64,000 nucleotides of DNA from an uncultured Bacteroides sp. (GTDB taxonomy: Bacteria; Bacteroidota; Bacteroidia; Bacteroidales; Bacteroidaceae): contig CALULL010000009.1 of NCBI GenBank assembly GCA_944321465.1, positions 43,599 through 107,598 on the forward strand, written 5' to 3'. Made by a program: the position numbers and the translations under genes. Position 1 is the stretch's first letter. Each line of letters begins with the position of its first letter. The notes below the pieces were generated by a model. That model ran no database searches and was not told the origin of the DNA. It saw only the letters and a program-made list of their open reading frames with translations. Below, one piece after another: positions 54,526-63,882 of the stretch.

Positions 54526-54801
54526 ATGGCAAATAGAAGACAACTGAAGAAAAGAATCAACTACATCACGGGAGAACTGTTTTGCGAGTGCCTCGTGCAC
54601 AGCTTGTATGTCCCCGGCGCAGATAAAGAAAAGGCGGATGCCCTGATGGCAGACATCCTCAACCTGCAAAACGATTTCATCAGCCGCGTCTGCCACACGG
54701 AGAAAGGCAGCGAAAAGCAGTTCTACAGAAAGCTGCACGCCGACTTCGGCAAGCGGGTTGACGAGATACTGGAGGCCATAGGCAAACTCAAGGCAGAATG
54801 A
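54526..54801 (+). CDS. Small cytoplasmic protein of unknown function
   Basis: A 91-residue, largely helical protein (MANRRQLKKRINYITGELF, then an Asp/Lys-rich loop, HADFGKRVDEILEAIGKLKAE). No signal peptide, membrane segment or known domain is visible. The ATGA overlap with the next gene and the shared promoter show that it is expressed with the PlsC-like and amidase genes. I do not recognise its family. Confidence 0.75.
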   Translation: MANRRQLKKRINYITGELFCECLVHSLYVPGADKEKADALMADILNLQNDFISRVCHTEKGSEKQFYRKLHADFGKRVDEILEAIGKLKAE

Positions 54802-55343
54802 AGCAACGCCTCTGCAAATTCATTTACAGCCATCTGCTGGGATGGAAGATGAACGTGACGGTGCCGGACTATGACAAATGCGTCATCTGTGCGGCACCGC
54901 ACACATCCAACTGGGACCTCATCATAGGCAAACTGTTCTACTCGGCCATCGGGCGAAAGACATCCTTTATGATGAAAAAGGAGTGGTTCTTTTTCCCCTT
55001 AGGATATTTCTTCAAAGCCATCGGGGGCATACCCGTGGACCGAAGCCGACAGACCTCCCTCGTGGAACAGATGGCCGAACGATTTGCCGCCAAGCGGCAC
55101 TTCCACTTGGCCATCACCCCCGAAGGGACCCGAAAGGCCAACCCCGACTGGAAACGGGGTTTCTACTACATTGCCCTTAAAGCCCAAGTCCCCATTGTGT
55201 TGTTCGCCCTGGACTATCCAACCAAAACCATCACCGGGAACAAAGTGGTATACCCTACAGGCAACATAGAAAGAGACATGCACGACATCAAGCAATACTA
55301 CACCCGCTTCAGAGGCAAAAAAGCCCAGAACTTCGCCATATGA
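54798..55343 (+). CDS. PlsC-like acyltransferase
   Basis: A 181-residue member of the 1-acylglycerol-3-phosphate acyltransferase superfamily. The catalytic HX4D motif is at 35-40 (HTSNWD) and the substrate motif PEGTR at about 107-111, with GGIPVDRSRQ between them. It is shorter than typical PlsC (about 240) and lacks an obvious N-terminal membrane anchor, like small acyltransferases whose substrate may not be phospholipid. The start overlaps the previous stop (ATGA), and its own stop overlaps the amidase start. Confidence 0.85.
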   Translation: MKQRLCKFIYSHLLGWKMNVTVPDYDKCVICAAPHTSNWDLIIGKLFYSAIGRKTSFMMKKEWFFFPLGYFFKAIGGIPVDRSRQTSLVEQMAERFAAKRHFHLAITPEGTRKANPDWKRGFYYIALKAQVPIVLFALDYPTKTITGNKVVYPTGNIERDMHDIKQYYTRFRGKKAQNFAI

Positions 55344-56164
55344 CTCCGCTGCGCATCACACTGCTGCAAACCGACATAGTCTGGGAGGACAAAGCAGCCA
55401 ACTTAGAAAACCTGTTCCACCGGCTGCAAGCCCTCGAAGGGCAGACCGACCTGCTCGTCCTGCCCGAGATGTTCTCCACCGGCTTCAGCATGAATGTGGC
55501 GGAACAGGCCGAAACGTCCGACGGGCCTACCATCGGGCGACTGCGGCAATGGGCAACCCAGTTCCACATAGCCCTTGCGGGAAGCTTCATGGCCCGTACG
55601 CCCGGCTCCGAGGGCCCGGCCTCCTCCACCGCTTACTACAACCGCGCCTTCTTCGTCGCTCCCGGGCAAGAGCCTTTCTTCCAGGACAAACGCCACCTTT
55701 TCCGCATGGGAGGAGAAGCCGACCGCTTCGCTCCCGGGCACAACCGTGCAGTCTGCACCTACAAGGGGTGGAAAATCCTGCTCCTGGTGTGCTACGACCT
55801 GCGCTTCCCCGTGTGGAGCCGGAACCGGCACAACGAGTACGACCTCCTGCTCTACGTCGCCAACTGGCCCGCCTCGCGACGCTTGGCCTGGGACACGCTG
55901 CTAAAGGCCCGCGCCATCGAGAACCTCTGCTACACCTGCGGCGTGAACCGCGTAGGACACGACGGCAACGACATAGCCTACAACGGCGGGACAGCCCTCA
56001 TCTCGCCCAAGGGCAAATGCCTGGCCAGCGTCGCCGACGACCTGCCCGGGCACTGCTCGGCCACCATCGACCTGGACCGCCTGCATGCCTTCCGGCAGAA
56101 ATTCCCGGCCTGGATGGATGCCGACCCCTTTTCGCTCCGGGCCACCGAAGCCTACCGTCCCTGA
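55340..56164 (+). CDS. Nitrilase-superfamily amidase (omega-amidase type)
   Basis: A 274-residue carbon-nitrogen hydrolase. The catalytic triad is visible as Glu43 (LPEMFSTGFS), Lys117 (FQDKRHLFRMGGE) and Cys151 (VCYDLRFPVW). The pattern matches the YafV/Nit2-like omega-amidase branch, which deaminates alpha-keto acid amides such as 2-oxoglutaramate; exact substrate is inferred. Last of three overlapping genes. Confidence 0.9.
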   Translation: MTPLRITLLQTDIVWEDKAANLENLFHRLQALEGQTDLLVLPEMFSTGFSMNVAEQAETSDGPTIGRLRQWATQFHIALAGSFMARTPGSEGPASSTAYYNRAFFVAPGQEPFFQDKRHLFRMGGEADRFAPGHNRAVCTYKGWKILLLVCYDLRFPVWSRNRHNEYDLLLYVANWPASRRLAWDTLLKARAIENLCYTCGVNRVGHDGNDIAYNGGTALISPKGKCLASVADDLPGHCSATIDLDRLHAFRQKFPAWMDADPFSLRATEAYRP

Positions 56165-56238
56165 GACCAAGCCCGTGCCCCTGTGGGCATCCGGCCATCT
56201 TTTCATCTGGCCTTCACAGCTATTTCGCCGAAAAGTAC

Positions 56239-56246
56239 TACTTTTG
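56239..56246 (+). promoter_or_regulatory. -7 box TACTTTTG five bases before the mutS2 ATG
   Basis: An exact TAnnTTTG match that ends five bases before the ATG at 56252, so the transcript would be leaderless or nearly so, as at 18197. Confidence 0.55.
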
Positions 56247-56251
56247 CGGCC

Positions 56252-58789
56252 ATGATTTATCCACAGAACTTTGAACAGAAAATCGGTTTCGGACAGATAA
56301 GGCAACTCCTGACAAGCTATTGCCTCAGTTCCTTAGGAGCAGAACGGGTGACGGACATGAGCTTCACCGCCAACTACCGGGAGCTCATGGAACGATTGGA
56401 ACAGACCGAAGAATTTACCCGCATCTTGGGCGGGAACGACGATTTCCCCGTACAGTTCTTCATCGACATCCGCCCCTCCCTCAAGCGCATACGCATCGAG
56501 GGGCTGTACCTGGACGAACAAGAGCTGTTCGACCTGCGACGCTCGCTCGAGACCATCCGCGACATCGTGCGCTTCCTGACCCGCAGCGACAGCAACGACG
56601 GCAACGGCACCGCCCCGCAATACCCCCGCCTGCAACGCCTGGCCGAGGACATCGACACGTTCCCCAACCTGATTGCCCAGATAAACCAGATACTTTCACC
56701 TTACGGAAAAATCAAGGACAACGCTTCGCCGCAGCTGGCCGACATCCGCCGCGAACTGTCGGCCACGATGGGTTCGATTTCGCGCACGCTCAACAACATA
56801 TTGCGCAGCGCACAGGCCGACGGTGTGGTAGATAAGGACGCTTCGCCTGCCATGCGCGACGGCCGCCTCGTCATCCCCGTCGCCCCTGCCCTGAAACGGA
56901 AAATACGGGGCATTGTCCACGACGAATCGGCCAGCGGCAAGACGGTGTTCATCGAGCCTGCCGAAGTGGTGGAAGCCAACAACCGCATCCGCGAGCTGGA
57001 GGCTGACGAACGGCGCGAGATTATCCGCCTGCTAACGGAATTTTCGGCACATGTGCGCCCCCTCATTCCCTCCGTACTGCTGTCCTACGAGTTCCTGGCC
57101 GAGATAGACTTCATCCGGGCCAAAGCCCTGCTGGCACGCCGGGTGGGCGCACTGCTGCCCAGTGTGGAAGACCGCTGCGTCATAGACTGGGCAACCGCCA
57201 CACACCCCCTGCTGTTCCTCTCGCTTGAGAAACACGGGAAGAAAGTCGTGCCGCTCGACATCGAGCTTGAGGGACAGCACCGCATCCTGCTCATCTCCGG
57301 CCCCAACGCCGGCGGCAAGTCCGTATGCCTGAAGACGGTGGGCTTGCTACAATACATGCTGCAATGCGGACTGCTCATCCCCGTGGCCGAGAGCAGCCGG
57401 GCCGGTCTGTTCACGAGCATCTTCATCGACATTGGCGACGAGCAGTCCATCGAGGACGACCTGAGCACCTACTCCTCCCACCTGCTGAACATGAAAGTAA
57501 TGATGAAGCACTGCGACACACGCAGCCTGGTCCTCATCGACGAATTTGGCGGGGGAACCGAGCCGCAGATAGGCGGAGCCATAGCCGAAGCCGTACTGCG
57601 CCGCCTCAACACTTGCGGCACCTACGGAGTCATCACCACCCACTACCAGAACCTGAAGCACTTCGCCCAAGAGCACGAAGGCGTGGTGAACGGTGCCATG
57701 CTCTACGACCGCCACCAGATGCGCCCGCTGTTCCAACTGCAAATAGGCCAGCCCGGCAGTTCCTTTGCCGTGGAGATAGCCCGCAAGATAGGCATCCCGG
57801 AAGAGGTGATAGCCGACGCTTCGGCCATCGTCGGGAACGAATACATACAGAGCGACAAGTACCTGCAGGACATCGTGCGGGACAAACGCTACTGGGAAAA
57901 CAAGCGGCAAGAAATACGCCGACGGGAGAAGCAGCTCGAAGACACGTTGAACCGCTATCAGGCCGAAGCCGACGACCTGCAGCAATCGCGCAAGTCCATC
58001 CTGCAACACGCCAAGGAAGAGGCGGAGCAACTGGTACAAGAAGCCAACGCCCGCATCGAGAACACCATACGCTCAATCCGGGAGTCGCAGGCCGAACGCG
58101 AAAAAACACGCCAGGCACGTCAGGAACTGGCAGACTTCAAGAAAGCCATTGAAGAACGGACCGCCGCCGAGCAAGAAGAGAAAATTGCCCGGCGCATGCA
58201 AAAGCTCAAAGAGAAACAGGCCAGACGGGAAGAACGCAAAGCACAACGTGCGGGCAACGCCTCCACCCCCACCGTCACCCAAGCCGATGGCAAACGCCAG
58301 GAAGCAGAACAATCAGCCCGCATCGCGCCCGGAGCTACCGTACGCCTAAAAGGACAGACCTCCGTGGGACAAGTACTCTCCACCGACGGCAACAAAGCCG
58401 TGGTGGCCTTCGGAGACATGAAAACCACCGTGGCCCTCAGCCGACTGGAACCAGCCGAAACACGCCCACGCCAAGCCGTCCTGTCCACCCGCAGCACCTA
58501 TTTGAGCACAGAAACACAGGATGCTATGCACGAAAAAAAACTGCACTTCAAGCAAGACATCGACGTGCGCGGCATGCGTGGAGACGAAGCACTGCAAGCC
58601 GTCACCTACTTCATAGACGATGCCCTGCTTGTAGGCGTATCGCGGGTACGCATCCTCCACGGCACAGGCAACGGCATCCTGCGTACCCTCATCCGCCAAT
58701 ACCTTTCCACCGTCCCCGGAGTGGCCCGTTACGCCGACGAGCACGTGCAGTTTGGCGGAGCAGGAATCACCGTTGTCGACTTAGAATAA
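56252..58789 (+). CDS. mutS2: MutS2 (RqcU) ATPase/endonuclease
   Basis: An 845-residue MutS2. The ATPase P-loop SGPNAGGKS is at about 349-357 with the DEFGGGTEP segment and STH-type loop following. A long coiled coil (about 540-660) comes next, then a KOW-like segment (PGATVRLKGQTSVGQVLS), then a C-terminal Smr domain from about 765 (DIDVRGMRGDEAL and ILHGTGNGILR). In other bacteria it cuts branched DNA or splits collided ribosomes for quality control. The ATG at 56252 is chosen since the longer frame starts in the previous gene and a -7 box sits just upstream. Confidence 0.95.
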   Translation: MIYPQNFEQKIGFGQIRQLLTSYCLSSLGAERVTDMSFTANYRELMERLEQTEEFTRILGGNDDFPVQFFIDIRPSLKRIRIEGLYLDEQELFDLRRSLETIRDIVRFLTRSDSNDGNGTAPQYPRLQRLAEDIDTFPNLIAQINQILSPYGKIKDNASPQLADIRRELSATMGSISRTLNNILRSAQADGVVDKDASPAMRDGRLVIPVAPALKRKIRGIVHDESASGKTVFIEPAEVVEANNRIRELEADERREIIRLLTEFSAHVRPLIPSVLLSYEFLAEIDFIRAKALLARRVGALLPSVEDRCVIDWATATHPLLFLSLEKHGKKVVPLDIELEGQHRILLISGPNAGGKSVCLKTVGLLQYMLQCGLLIPVAESSRAGLFTSIFIDIGDEQSIEDDLSTYSSHLLNMKVMMKHCDTRSLVLIDEFGGGTEPQIGGAIAEAVLRRLNTCGTYGVITTHYQNLKHFAQEHEGVVNGAMLYDRHQMRPLFQLQIGQPGSSFAVEIARKIGIPEEVIADASAIVGNEYIQSDKYLQDIVRDKRYWENKRQEIRRREKQLEDTLNRYQAEADDLQQSRKSILQHAKEEAEQLVQEANARIENTIRSIRESQAEREKTRQARQELADFKKAIEERTAAEQEEKIARRMQKLKEKQARREERKAQRAGNASTPTVTQADGKRQEAEQSARIAPGATVRLKGQTSVGQVLSTDGNKAVVAFGDMKTTVALSRLEPAETRPRQAVLSTRSTYLSTETQDAMHEKKLHFKQDIDVRGMRGDEALQAVTYFIDDALLVGVSRVRILHGTGNGILRTLIRQYLSTVPGVARYADEHVQFGGAGITVVDLE

Positions 58790-58848
58790 AGAGAGGTGTA
58801 CACCGCGCCTGACAAGACACAAACAACTTTACAACAAGACACACCACA

Positions 58849-60081
58849 ATGAAATCCATCAAAGAAATCTACCGCATCGGCACAGGCCCGTCGAGCAGCC
58901 ACACAATGGCCCCCCGCAAAGCCGCCCAGATATTCCTGCAACGGCACCCTGAGGCCAAACGCTTCCGCGTGACACTCTACGGCAGCCTGGCCGCCACCGG
59001 CAAAGGCCACATGACGGACAAAGCCATCATTGACACCCTACAGCCCGTGGCACCCGTGGAAATCGTTTGGGAACCGAAAACGTTCCTGCCCTTCCACCCA
59101 AACGGGATGAACTTTGCAGCCCTTGATGCCGACCAGCACGAAACCGACAGCTGGACCGTCTTCAGCATCGGAGGCGGCGCACTGGCCGAAGAAGGGAGCA
59201 ACAAACTGGAAACTCCAGAAGTGTATGAGTTGAACCACATGACGGACATCCTGCACTGGTGTGAACGCACCGGAAAAAGTTACTGGGAATACGTGCTCGA
59301 GCACGAAGAAAGCGACATTTGGGACTATCTGGCCGAAGTATGGAAAACCATGAAAGAAGCTGTCCGCAGAGGGCTTGAACAAGAAGGCGTACTACCCGGC
59401 CCGCTCAACCTGAGCCGCAAGGCTTCGACCTACTACATCAAGGCACGAGGATACAAAGCTTCACTACAATCGCGCGGACTGGTATTTGCCTACGCCTTGG
59501 CTGTGAGCGAGGAAAACGCCTCGGGTGGCATCATCGTCACAGCACCCACTTGCGGATCGTGCGGCGTAGTCCCCGCCGTACTCTACCACCTGCAGGAGAG
59601 CCGGGAATTTAGCGACCTGCGCATTATGCGGGCATTGGCCACGGCAGGTCTGGTGGGCAACATCGTGAAGTACAATGCCTCCATATCGGGAGCGGAAGCC
59701 GGTTGCCAGGCAGAAGTAGGCACAGCCTGCTCAATGGCCTCGGCCGCCGCCAACCAACTGTTCGGAGGCAGTCCGGCCCAGATAGAGTATGCAGCCGAAA
59801 TGGGACTGGAACACCACTTGGGCATGACGTGCGACCCTGTGTGCGGACTGGTACAAATACCCTGCATCGAGCGCAACGCCTACGCCGCAGCGCGGGCACT
59901 GGATGCCAACCTCTACTCCTCGTTCACCGACGGCATACACCGCGTGTCGTTCGACAAAGTAGTAGAAGTGATGAAAGAGACCGGAAACGACCTGCCCTCG
60001 CTCTACAAAGAAACCAGTGAAGGCGGACTAGCCAAGGACTATCATCCTATGGGCGATGACTTCGAAGAGGAAGTCTACTGA
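58849..60081 (+). CDS. sdaA: L-serine ammonia-lyase, iron-sulfur dependent, single chain
   Basis: Deaminates L-serine to pyruvate and ammonia using a [4Fe-4S] cluster. The 410-residue protein joins the beta domain (GTGPSSSHTMAP, about 11-22) and alpha domain (TAPTCGSCGVVPAVL, about 232-246), with further conserved cysteines (CDPVCGLVQIPC). A hairpin follows at 60104. It starts 59 bp after mutS2 and may be co-transcribed. Confidence 0.95.
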   Translation: MKSIKEIYRIGTGPSSSHTMAPRKAAQIFLQRHPEAKRFRVTLYGSLAATGKGHMTDKAIIDTLQPVAPVEIVWEPKTFLPFHPNGMNFAALDADQHETDSWTVFSIGGGALAEEGSNKLETPEVYELNHMTDILHWCERTGKSYWEYVLEHEESDIWDYLAEVWKTMKEAVRRGLEQEGVLPGPLNLSRKASTYYIKARGYKASLQSRGLVFAYALAVSEENASGGIIVTAPTCGSCGVVPAVLYHLQESREFSDLRIMRALATAGLVGNIVKYNASISGAEAGCQAEVGTACSMASAAANQLFGGSPAQIEYAAEMGLEHHLGMTCDPVCGLVQIPCIERNAYAAARALDANLYSSFTDGIHRVSFDKVVEVMKETGNDLPSLYKETSEGGLAKDYHPMGDDFEEEVY

Positions 60082-60103
60082 CCCACCCATCCCCCTATAC
60101 ACG

Positions 60104-60151
60104 AAAGCCACAGGACTCTGCTTCCGGCCGGAACGCAGGTCCTGTGGCTTT
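60104..60151 (+). terminator. Hairpin after sdaA
   Basis: A perfect 13-bp stem (AAAGCCACAGGAC at 60104-60116 and its complement at 60139-60151) starts 22 bp after the sdaA stop. T-richness after it is poor, so the strength is uncertain. Confidence 0.65.
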
Positions 60152-60239
60152 CGGACTTTCCGGGTACAAAGGCGGGCAATAAGCAGTCCGACAAAGATAT
60201 CGCGCCGACAAAAGACACAGCTCCATACCAACTTCATTT

Positions 60240-60337
60240 CACCCAAATCGGTCATTAGACCACCAACTTGGGGTTTGGTTGTCTTTCTTCGGTTTTCCAA
60301 ACCCTTTCGCTTTGGACTCTAATGACCAATTGGGGTT
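60240..60337. repeat. Dispersed inverted-repeat element, copy D (98 bp, internally deleted)
   Basis: Same orientation as copy A. The left end is ACCCAAATCGGTCATTAGA and the right end TCTAATGACCAATTGGGGTT. The left 60 bp (to CCAAACCCTTTCG) are nearly identical to copy A and then join directly to the right end (CTTTGGACTCT), so the central hairpin has been lost. Confidence 0.85.
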
Positions 60338-60482
60338 TCATATTTTCAGCCCGCAGCCCCATTCCGCCTCGAAGTGGCCCTAAACCATTCCCCGAGCCGC
60401 TAAGACTTTCTCCTAACCGATTAAATATCAACTTCATTGTATTAATCTACAGGTTTTATTCGATTTTTCCAACGATATACGT

Positions 60483-60490
60483 TATATTTG
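60483..60490 (+). promoter_or_regulatory. -7 box TATATTTG of the dehydrogenase-bcp unit
   Basis: An exact TAnnTTTG match about 86 bp upstream of the ATG at 60576, in an AT-rich stretch. No clear -33 box. Confidence 0.5.
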
Positions 60491-60575
60491 TCGGACAAAA
60501 ACGAGACGCGCCTTGCATGGAGCGCAGCAAAGAAGAACTATTTTACAACCAACACCTATAAAAAGACGAAAAAAT

Positions 60576-61769
60576 ATGGGCAAAGTCCTTATCATTGGAG
60601 CCGGCGGAGTGGGAACCGTCGTTGCACACAAGGTGGCACAAAATCCCGACACTTTCAGCGAGATTATGATTGCCAGCCGCACAAAGAGAAAATGTGATGA
60701 CATCGTACAAGCCATCGGCAACCCCGACATAAAGACAGCGCAAGTCGATGCCGACAACGTGGACGAACTGACAGCATTACTGAACAGATTCCGGCCAGAC
60801 ATCGTTATCAACGTGGCACTCCCCTACCAAGATCTGAGTATTATGGAAGCCTGCCTGAAGACCGGAGTCAACTACTTGGACACGGCCAACTACGAGCCCA
60901 AAGACATAGCCCACTTTGAGTACAGCTGGCAGTGGGCCTACAAGCAACGCTTTGAGGAGGCAGGTCTAACAGCCATCTTGGGATGTGGCTTTGACCCGGG
61001 CGTCAGCGGTGTCTACACAGCCTATGCGGCCAAGCACCATTTCGACGAAATACAGTACCTAGACATTGTGGACTGCAATGCGGGCAACCACCATAAGGCA
61101 TTTGCCACGAACTTCAACCCCGAAATAAACATCCGCGAAATCACCCAGAACGGACGCTACTACGAGAACGGACAGTGGATAACAACCCGTCCGCTGGAGA
61201 TACACAAGGCACTGACCTATCCCAACATTGGCCCCCGTGACTCCTACCTGCTCTACCACGAAGAGCTGGAGTCATTGGTGAAGCACTTCCCCACTATCAG
61301 ACGAGCACGTTTCTGGATGACCTTCGGACAGGAATACCTGACGCACCTGCGTGTTATTCAGGACATCGGCATGGCACGCATCGACCCTGTAGACTACCAG
61401 GGTATGAAAATCGTCCCGCTGCAATTCCTCAAGGCCGTACTGCCCAACCCGCAAGACCTGGGCAAAGACTACGAGGGCGAAACATCCATAGGCTGCCGCA
61501 TTCGGGGAGTGAAAGACGGCAAGGAGCGCACCTATTATATATATAACAATTGCAGTCACCAGGCAGCCTACAAGGAAACGGGAATGCAAGGCGTGAGCTA
61601 CACCACCGGCGTACCGGCCATGATCGGTGCCATGATGTATCTGCAAGGACTGTGGAAACGTCCGGGCGTGTGGAACGTCGAAGAGTTCGACCCCGACCCC
61701 TTCATGGAACAACTCAACAAGCAGGGCCTGCCCTGGCACGAGGTGTTCGACGGAGACCTGGAACTGTAA
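60576..61769 (+). CDS. Saccharopine dehydrogenase-family protein, likely carboxy(nor)spermidine dehydrogenase
   Basis: A 397-residue NAD(P)-binding protein. The dinucleotide motif is at 5-17 ([13 protein letters not shown]), followed by [11 protein letters not shown] and the [30 protein letters not shown] stretch. [22 protein letters not shown] and [23 protein letters not shown] match the carboxynorspermidine/carboxyspermidine dehydrogenase subgroup. That enzyme condenses aspartate semialdehyde with putrescine or diaminopropane in the alternative spermidine pathway of Bacteroidota. The partner decarboxylase is not in the window. The ATG at 60576 gives the normal [11 protein letters not shown] start. 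Confidence 0.87.
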   Translation: MGKVLIIGAGGVGTVVAHKVAQNPDTFSEIMIASRTKRKCDDIVQAIGNPDIKTAQVDADNVDELTALLNRFRPDIVINVALPYQDLSIMEACLKTGVNYLDTANYEPKDIAHFEYSWQWAYKQRFEEAGLTAILGCGFDPGVSGVYTAYAAKHHFDEIQYLDIVDCNAGNHHKAFATNFNPEINIREITQNGRYYENGQWITTRPLEIHKALTYPNIGPRDSYLLYHEELESLVKHFPTIRRARFWMTFGQEYLTHLRVIQDIGMARIDPVDYQGMKIVPLQFLKAVLPNPQDLGKDYEGETSIGCRIRGVKDGKERTYYIYNNCSHQAAYKETGMQGVSYTTGVPAMIGAMMYLQGLWKRPGVWNVEEFDPDPFMEQLNKQGLPWHEVFDGDLEL

Positions 61770-61798
61770 GCCCCCGACAACCACACCCGGCAAGAACT

Positions 61799-62269
61799 AT
61801 GAACATCGGAGACATAGCCCCGGACTACCTGGGCGTAAACGAAAAAGGAGAGGAAATCCGCCTCAGTGCCTACCGAGGAAAGAAAGTAGCACTCTACTTC
61901 TACCCGAAGGACAACACCTCGGGCTGCACGGCACAAGCCTGCAACCTGCGCGACAACTACACAGAGCTGCGCAAGGCCGGTTACGAGGTAATCGGCGTAA
62001 GCGTAGACAACGAGAAGTCGCACCAGAAGTTCATCGAGAAGAACCAACTGCCCTTCACGCTCGTTGCCGATACAGACAAAAGACTGGTCCAGCAGTTCGG
62101 CGTATGGGGAGAGAAGAGCATGTATGGCAAGAAGTACATGGGCACCTTCCGCACGACATTCATTGTCGACAAAGAAGGCAAAATAGAACGTATCATAGGA
62201 CCCAAGGAGGTGAAGACCAAGAACCACTCCGCACAAATACTGAACGGCACAGGCACAACCGCACAATGA
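61799..62269 (+). CDS. bcp: Thioredoxin-dependent peroxiredoxin Bcp
   Basis: Reduces peroxides using thioredoxin. The 156-residue protein has the peroxidatic Cys43 and resolving Cys48 ([13 protein letters not shown]), the five-residue spacing typical of Bcp/Prx[11 protein letters not shown]-like and [19 protein letters not shown] segments are also present. The ATG at 61799 follows the previous stop by 29 bp. The frame runs further upstream only within the dehydrogenase gene. Confidence 0.93.
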   Translation: MNIGDIAPDYLGVNEKGEEIRLSAYRGKKVALYFYPKDNTSGCTAQACNLRDNYTELRKAGYEVIGVSVDNEKSHQKFIEKNQLPFTLVADTDKRLVQQFGVWGEKSMYGKKYMGTFRTTFIVDKEGKIERIIGPKEVKTKNHSAQILNGTGTTAQ

Positions 62270-62286
62270 CAATCGCCCGGCGCGTC

Positions 62287-62314
62287 GTCTCCCTGCACAC
62301 TACCGCAGGGAGAC
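62287..62314 (+). other. Hairpin between bcp and recA
   Basis: GTCTCCCTGC and GCAGGGAGAC form a perfect 10-bp stem with an 8-base loop, 17 bp after bcp and 44 bp before recA. No T-run follows, so it is either a weak terminator or part of the recA leader. Confidence 0.5.
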
Positions 62315-62358
62315 GGCACGCCGACAACGCTTTCACCAAAACAACACAGACTATACAC

Positions 62359-63402
62359 ATGACAAAAAAAGACGAACTGAACTTTGAAGGGAGCGAGACA
62401 CCTAAAGCCGCCTCAAGCGAAAAGCTGAAGGCGTTGCAGGCCGCAATGGACAAAATAGAAAAGAACTTCGGCAAAGGTTCCATCATGCGCATGGGCGACG
62501 AAACCCCCGAACAGGTCGACGTGATACCTACCGGCTCAATAGGGCTTAACGTCGCTTTGGGCGTAGGAGGATACCCACGCGGACGTATCATCGAAATCTA
62601 CGGACCGGAGTCTTCCGGTAAGACGACACTGGCCATACACGCCATTGCCGAGGCACAAAAGAAAGGGGGCATAGCCGCCTTCATCGATGCCGAACATGCC
62701 TTCGACCGCTTCTATGCAGCCAAACTGGGCGTGGACGTGGACAACCTGCTCATCTCCCAGCCCGATAACGGCGAACAGGCCCTCGACATAGCTGAACAGC
62801 TCATACGCTCAGCAGCTATCGACATCATCGTCATCGACTCCGTAGCCGCCCTCACTCCAAAGTCAGAGATAGAAGGTGACATGGGCGAGAATAAAGTAGG
62901 ATTGCAAGCCCGCCTCATGTCACAGGCACTGCGCAAACTGACATCGGCCATCAGCAAGACCAGCACATGCTGCATCTTCATCAATCAACTGCGCGAAAAA
63001 ATCGGTGTCATGTTCGGCAATCCAGAGACTACAACGGGAGGAAACGCACTAAAATTCTACGCCTCGGTGCGCCTCGACATCCGCAGCGGACAACCCATAA
63101 AAAACGGAGACGAAGCCATCGGAAAACCGACCAAGGTAAAAGTTGTAAAGAATAAAGTGGCCCCTCCCTTCCGCAGGGCCGAGTTCGACATCATGTTTGG
63201 TGAAGGCATATCACACACGGGCGAAATCGTCGACCTAGGAGTCAACTTGAACATCATCAAGAAGAGCGGCTCATGGTTCAGCTACAACGACACGAAACTA
63301 GCCCAAGGACGCGATGCCACCAAACAGGTCATAGCCGACAACCCGGAACTGGCCGAAGAACTGGAACAAAAAATTACCGAGGAACTGAAACACGAGAAAT
63401 AA
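62359..63402 (+). CDS. recA: Recombinase RecA
   Basis: Strand-exchange ATPase of recombination and the SOS response. The 347-residue protein has Walker [10 protein letters not shown] (about 82-90), the [20 protein letters not shown] loop L2 region, and a C-terminus ending in acidic/Lys residues. The ATG at 62359 gives [11 protein letters not shown]. No SOS-box-like operator is obvious upstream. A terminator follows at 63442. Confidence 0.98.
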   Translation: MTKKDELNFEGSETPKAASSEKLKALQAAMDKIEKNFGKGSIMRMGDETPEQVDVIPTGSIGLNVALGVGGYPRGRIIEIYGPESSGKTTLAIHAIAEAQKKGGIAAFIDAEHAFDRFYAAKLGVDVDNLLISQPDNGEQALDIAEQLIRSAAIDIIVIDSVAALTPKSEIEGDMGENKVGLQARLMSQALRKLTSAISKTSTCCIFINQLREKIGVMFGNPETTTGGNALKFYASVRLDIRSGQPIKNGDEAIGKPTKVKVVKNKVAPPFRRAEFDIMFGEGISHTGEIVDLGVNLNIIKKSGSWFSYNDTKLAQGRDATKQVIADNPELAEELEQKITEELKHEK

Positions 63403-63441
63403 AAGTCGATCATGCCCGCATGGCCCCCCCCCGAAAGCCGC

Positions 63442-63493
63442 CCGCTTCGCCTATGCAGCCCTTGGGATGCTATACCGAAGCGGACGACTTTTT
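63442..63493 (+). terminator. Terminator after recA
   Basis: CCGCTTCG (63442-63449) pairs with CGAAGCGG (63476-63483), followed by ACGACTTTTTCC. It begins 39 bp after the recA stop. Confidence 0.75.
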
Positions 63494-63542
63494 CCTGTCA
63501 AAGGGTATGGGCGGCGATATTCGCTATTATGAAAGTGATTTC

Positions 63543-63882
63543 ATTAATCGTCCCTTAAAACGAACTGGTCCATTCCCGCAAGCGCATCGGCGAGAGAGGC
63601 ATGGAACTGACTTTGTCGGAAAGCATCCGTGTCAACCAGGAAGACGACGACCGCGACCATCATGAGACGGCCTTCATCGATTCCACCGTACAGGAAAAGA
63701 ATGTGACTTACCCCACGGACGCAAAGTTGCATAAAAAAGATGCCGTGAATGCCCTTCTGGCTGCGGCGGCATACAACTTCAAAAGATCCATGAGGCTTCT
63801 TGGGGCACTTGTCGAAAAAATCAGCGAGACACTCTATTGGAAAAATGTCTCGCTGGCATATACTTTTTAAGGGACGACTAAT
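63543..63882 (+). mobile_element. Internally deleted IS5-type element (MITE-like)
   Basis: A 340-bp unit between inverted repeats: ATTAATCGTCCCTTAAAA at 63543-63560 and TTTTAAGGGACGACTAAT at 63865-63882 (one mismatch). It contains a broken transposase gene. Both ends are kept while the middle of the transposase is gone, so it could be mobilised only in trans. Confidence 0.8.
63562..63870 (+). pseudogene. Truncated IS5/IS1182-type transposase
   Basis: The frame reads ELVHSRKRIGERGMELTLSE (63562 onward), then FIDSTVQEKNVTYPTDAKLH, then jumps straight to DAVNALLAAAAYNFKRSMRLL and ends inside the right terminal repeat. In full-length relatives the TDAKL and AAAAYNFKR segments are separated by well over 100 residues carrying catalytic Asp/Glu. 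The N-terminal part before ELVH is also missing, and a stop codon lies directly upstream (63556-63558). The protein cannot be active. An internal ATG at 63601 would give 89 residues. Confidence 0.82.

Larger units (their letters stand above)
60082..60575. other. Intergenic region with hairpin and element D
   Basis: 494 bp. It holds the sdaA hairpin (60104-60151), inverted-repeat element D (60240-60337), an AT-richer stretch, and a TATATTTG -7 box at 60483. No gene is supported. Confidence 0.7.

Noticed and set aside
62287-62358. LexA-type SOS operator upstream of recA
   Set aside because: No convincing conserved dyad other than the 10-bp hairpin was found, and Bacteroidota SOS boxes are not well enough defined to call one by eye.
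63562-63870. Functional small transposase
   Set aside because: The catalytic core between TDAKL and AAAAYNFKR is missing and a stop lies just upstream.
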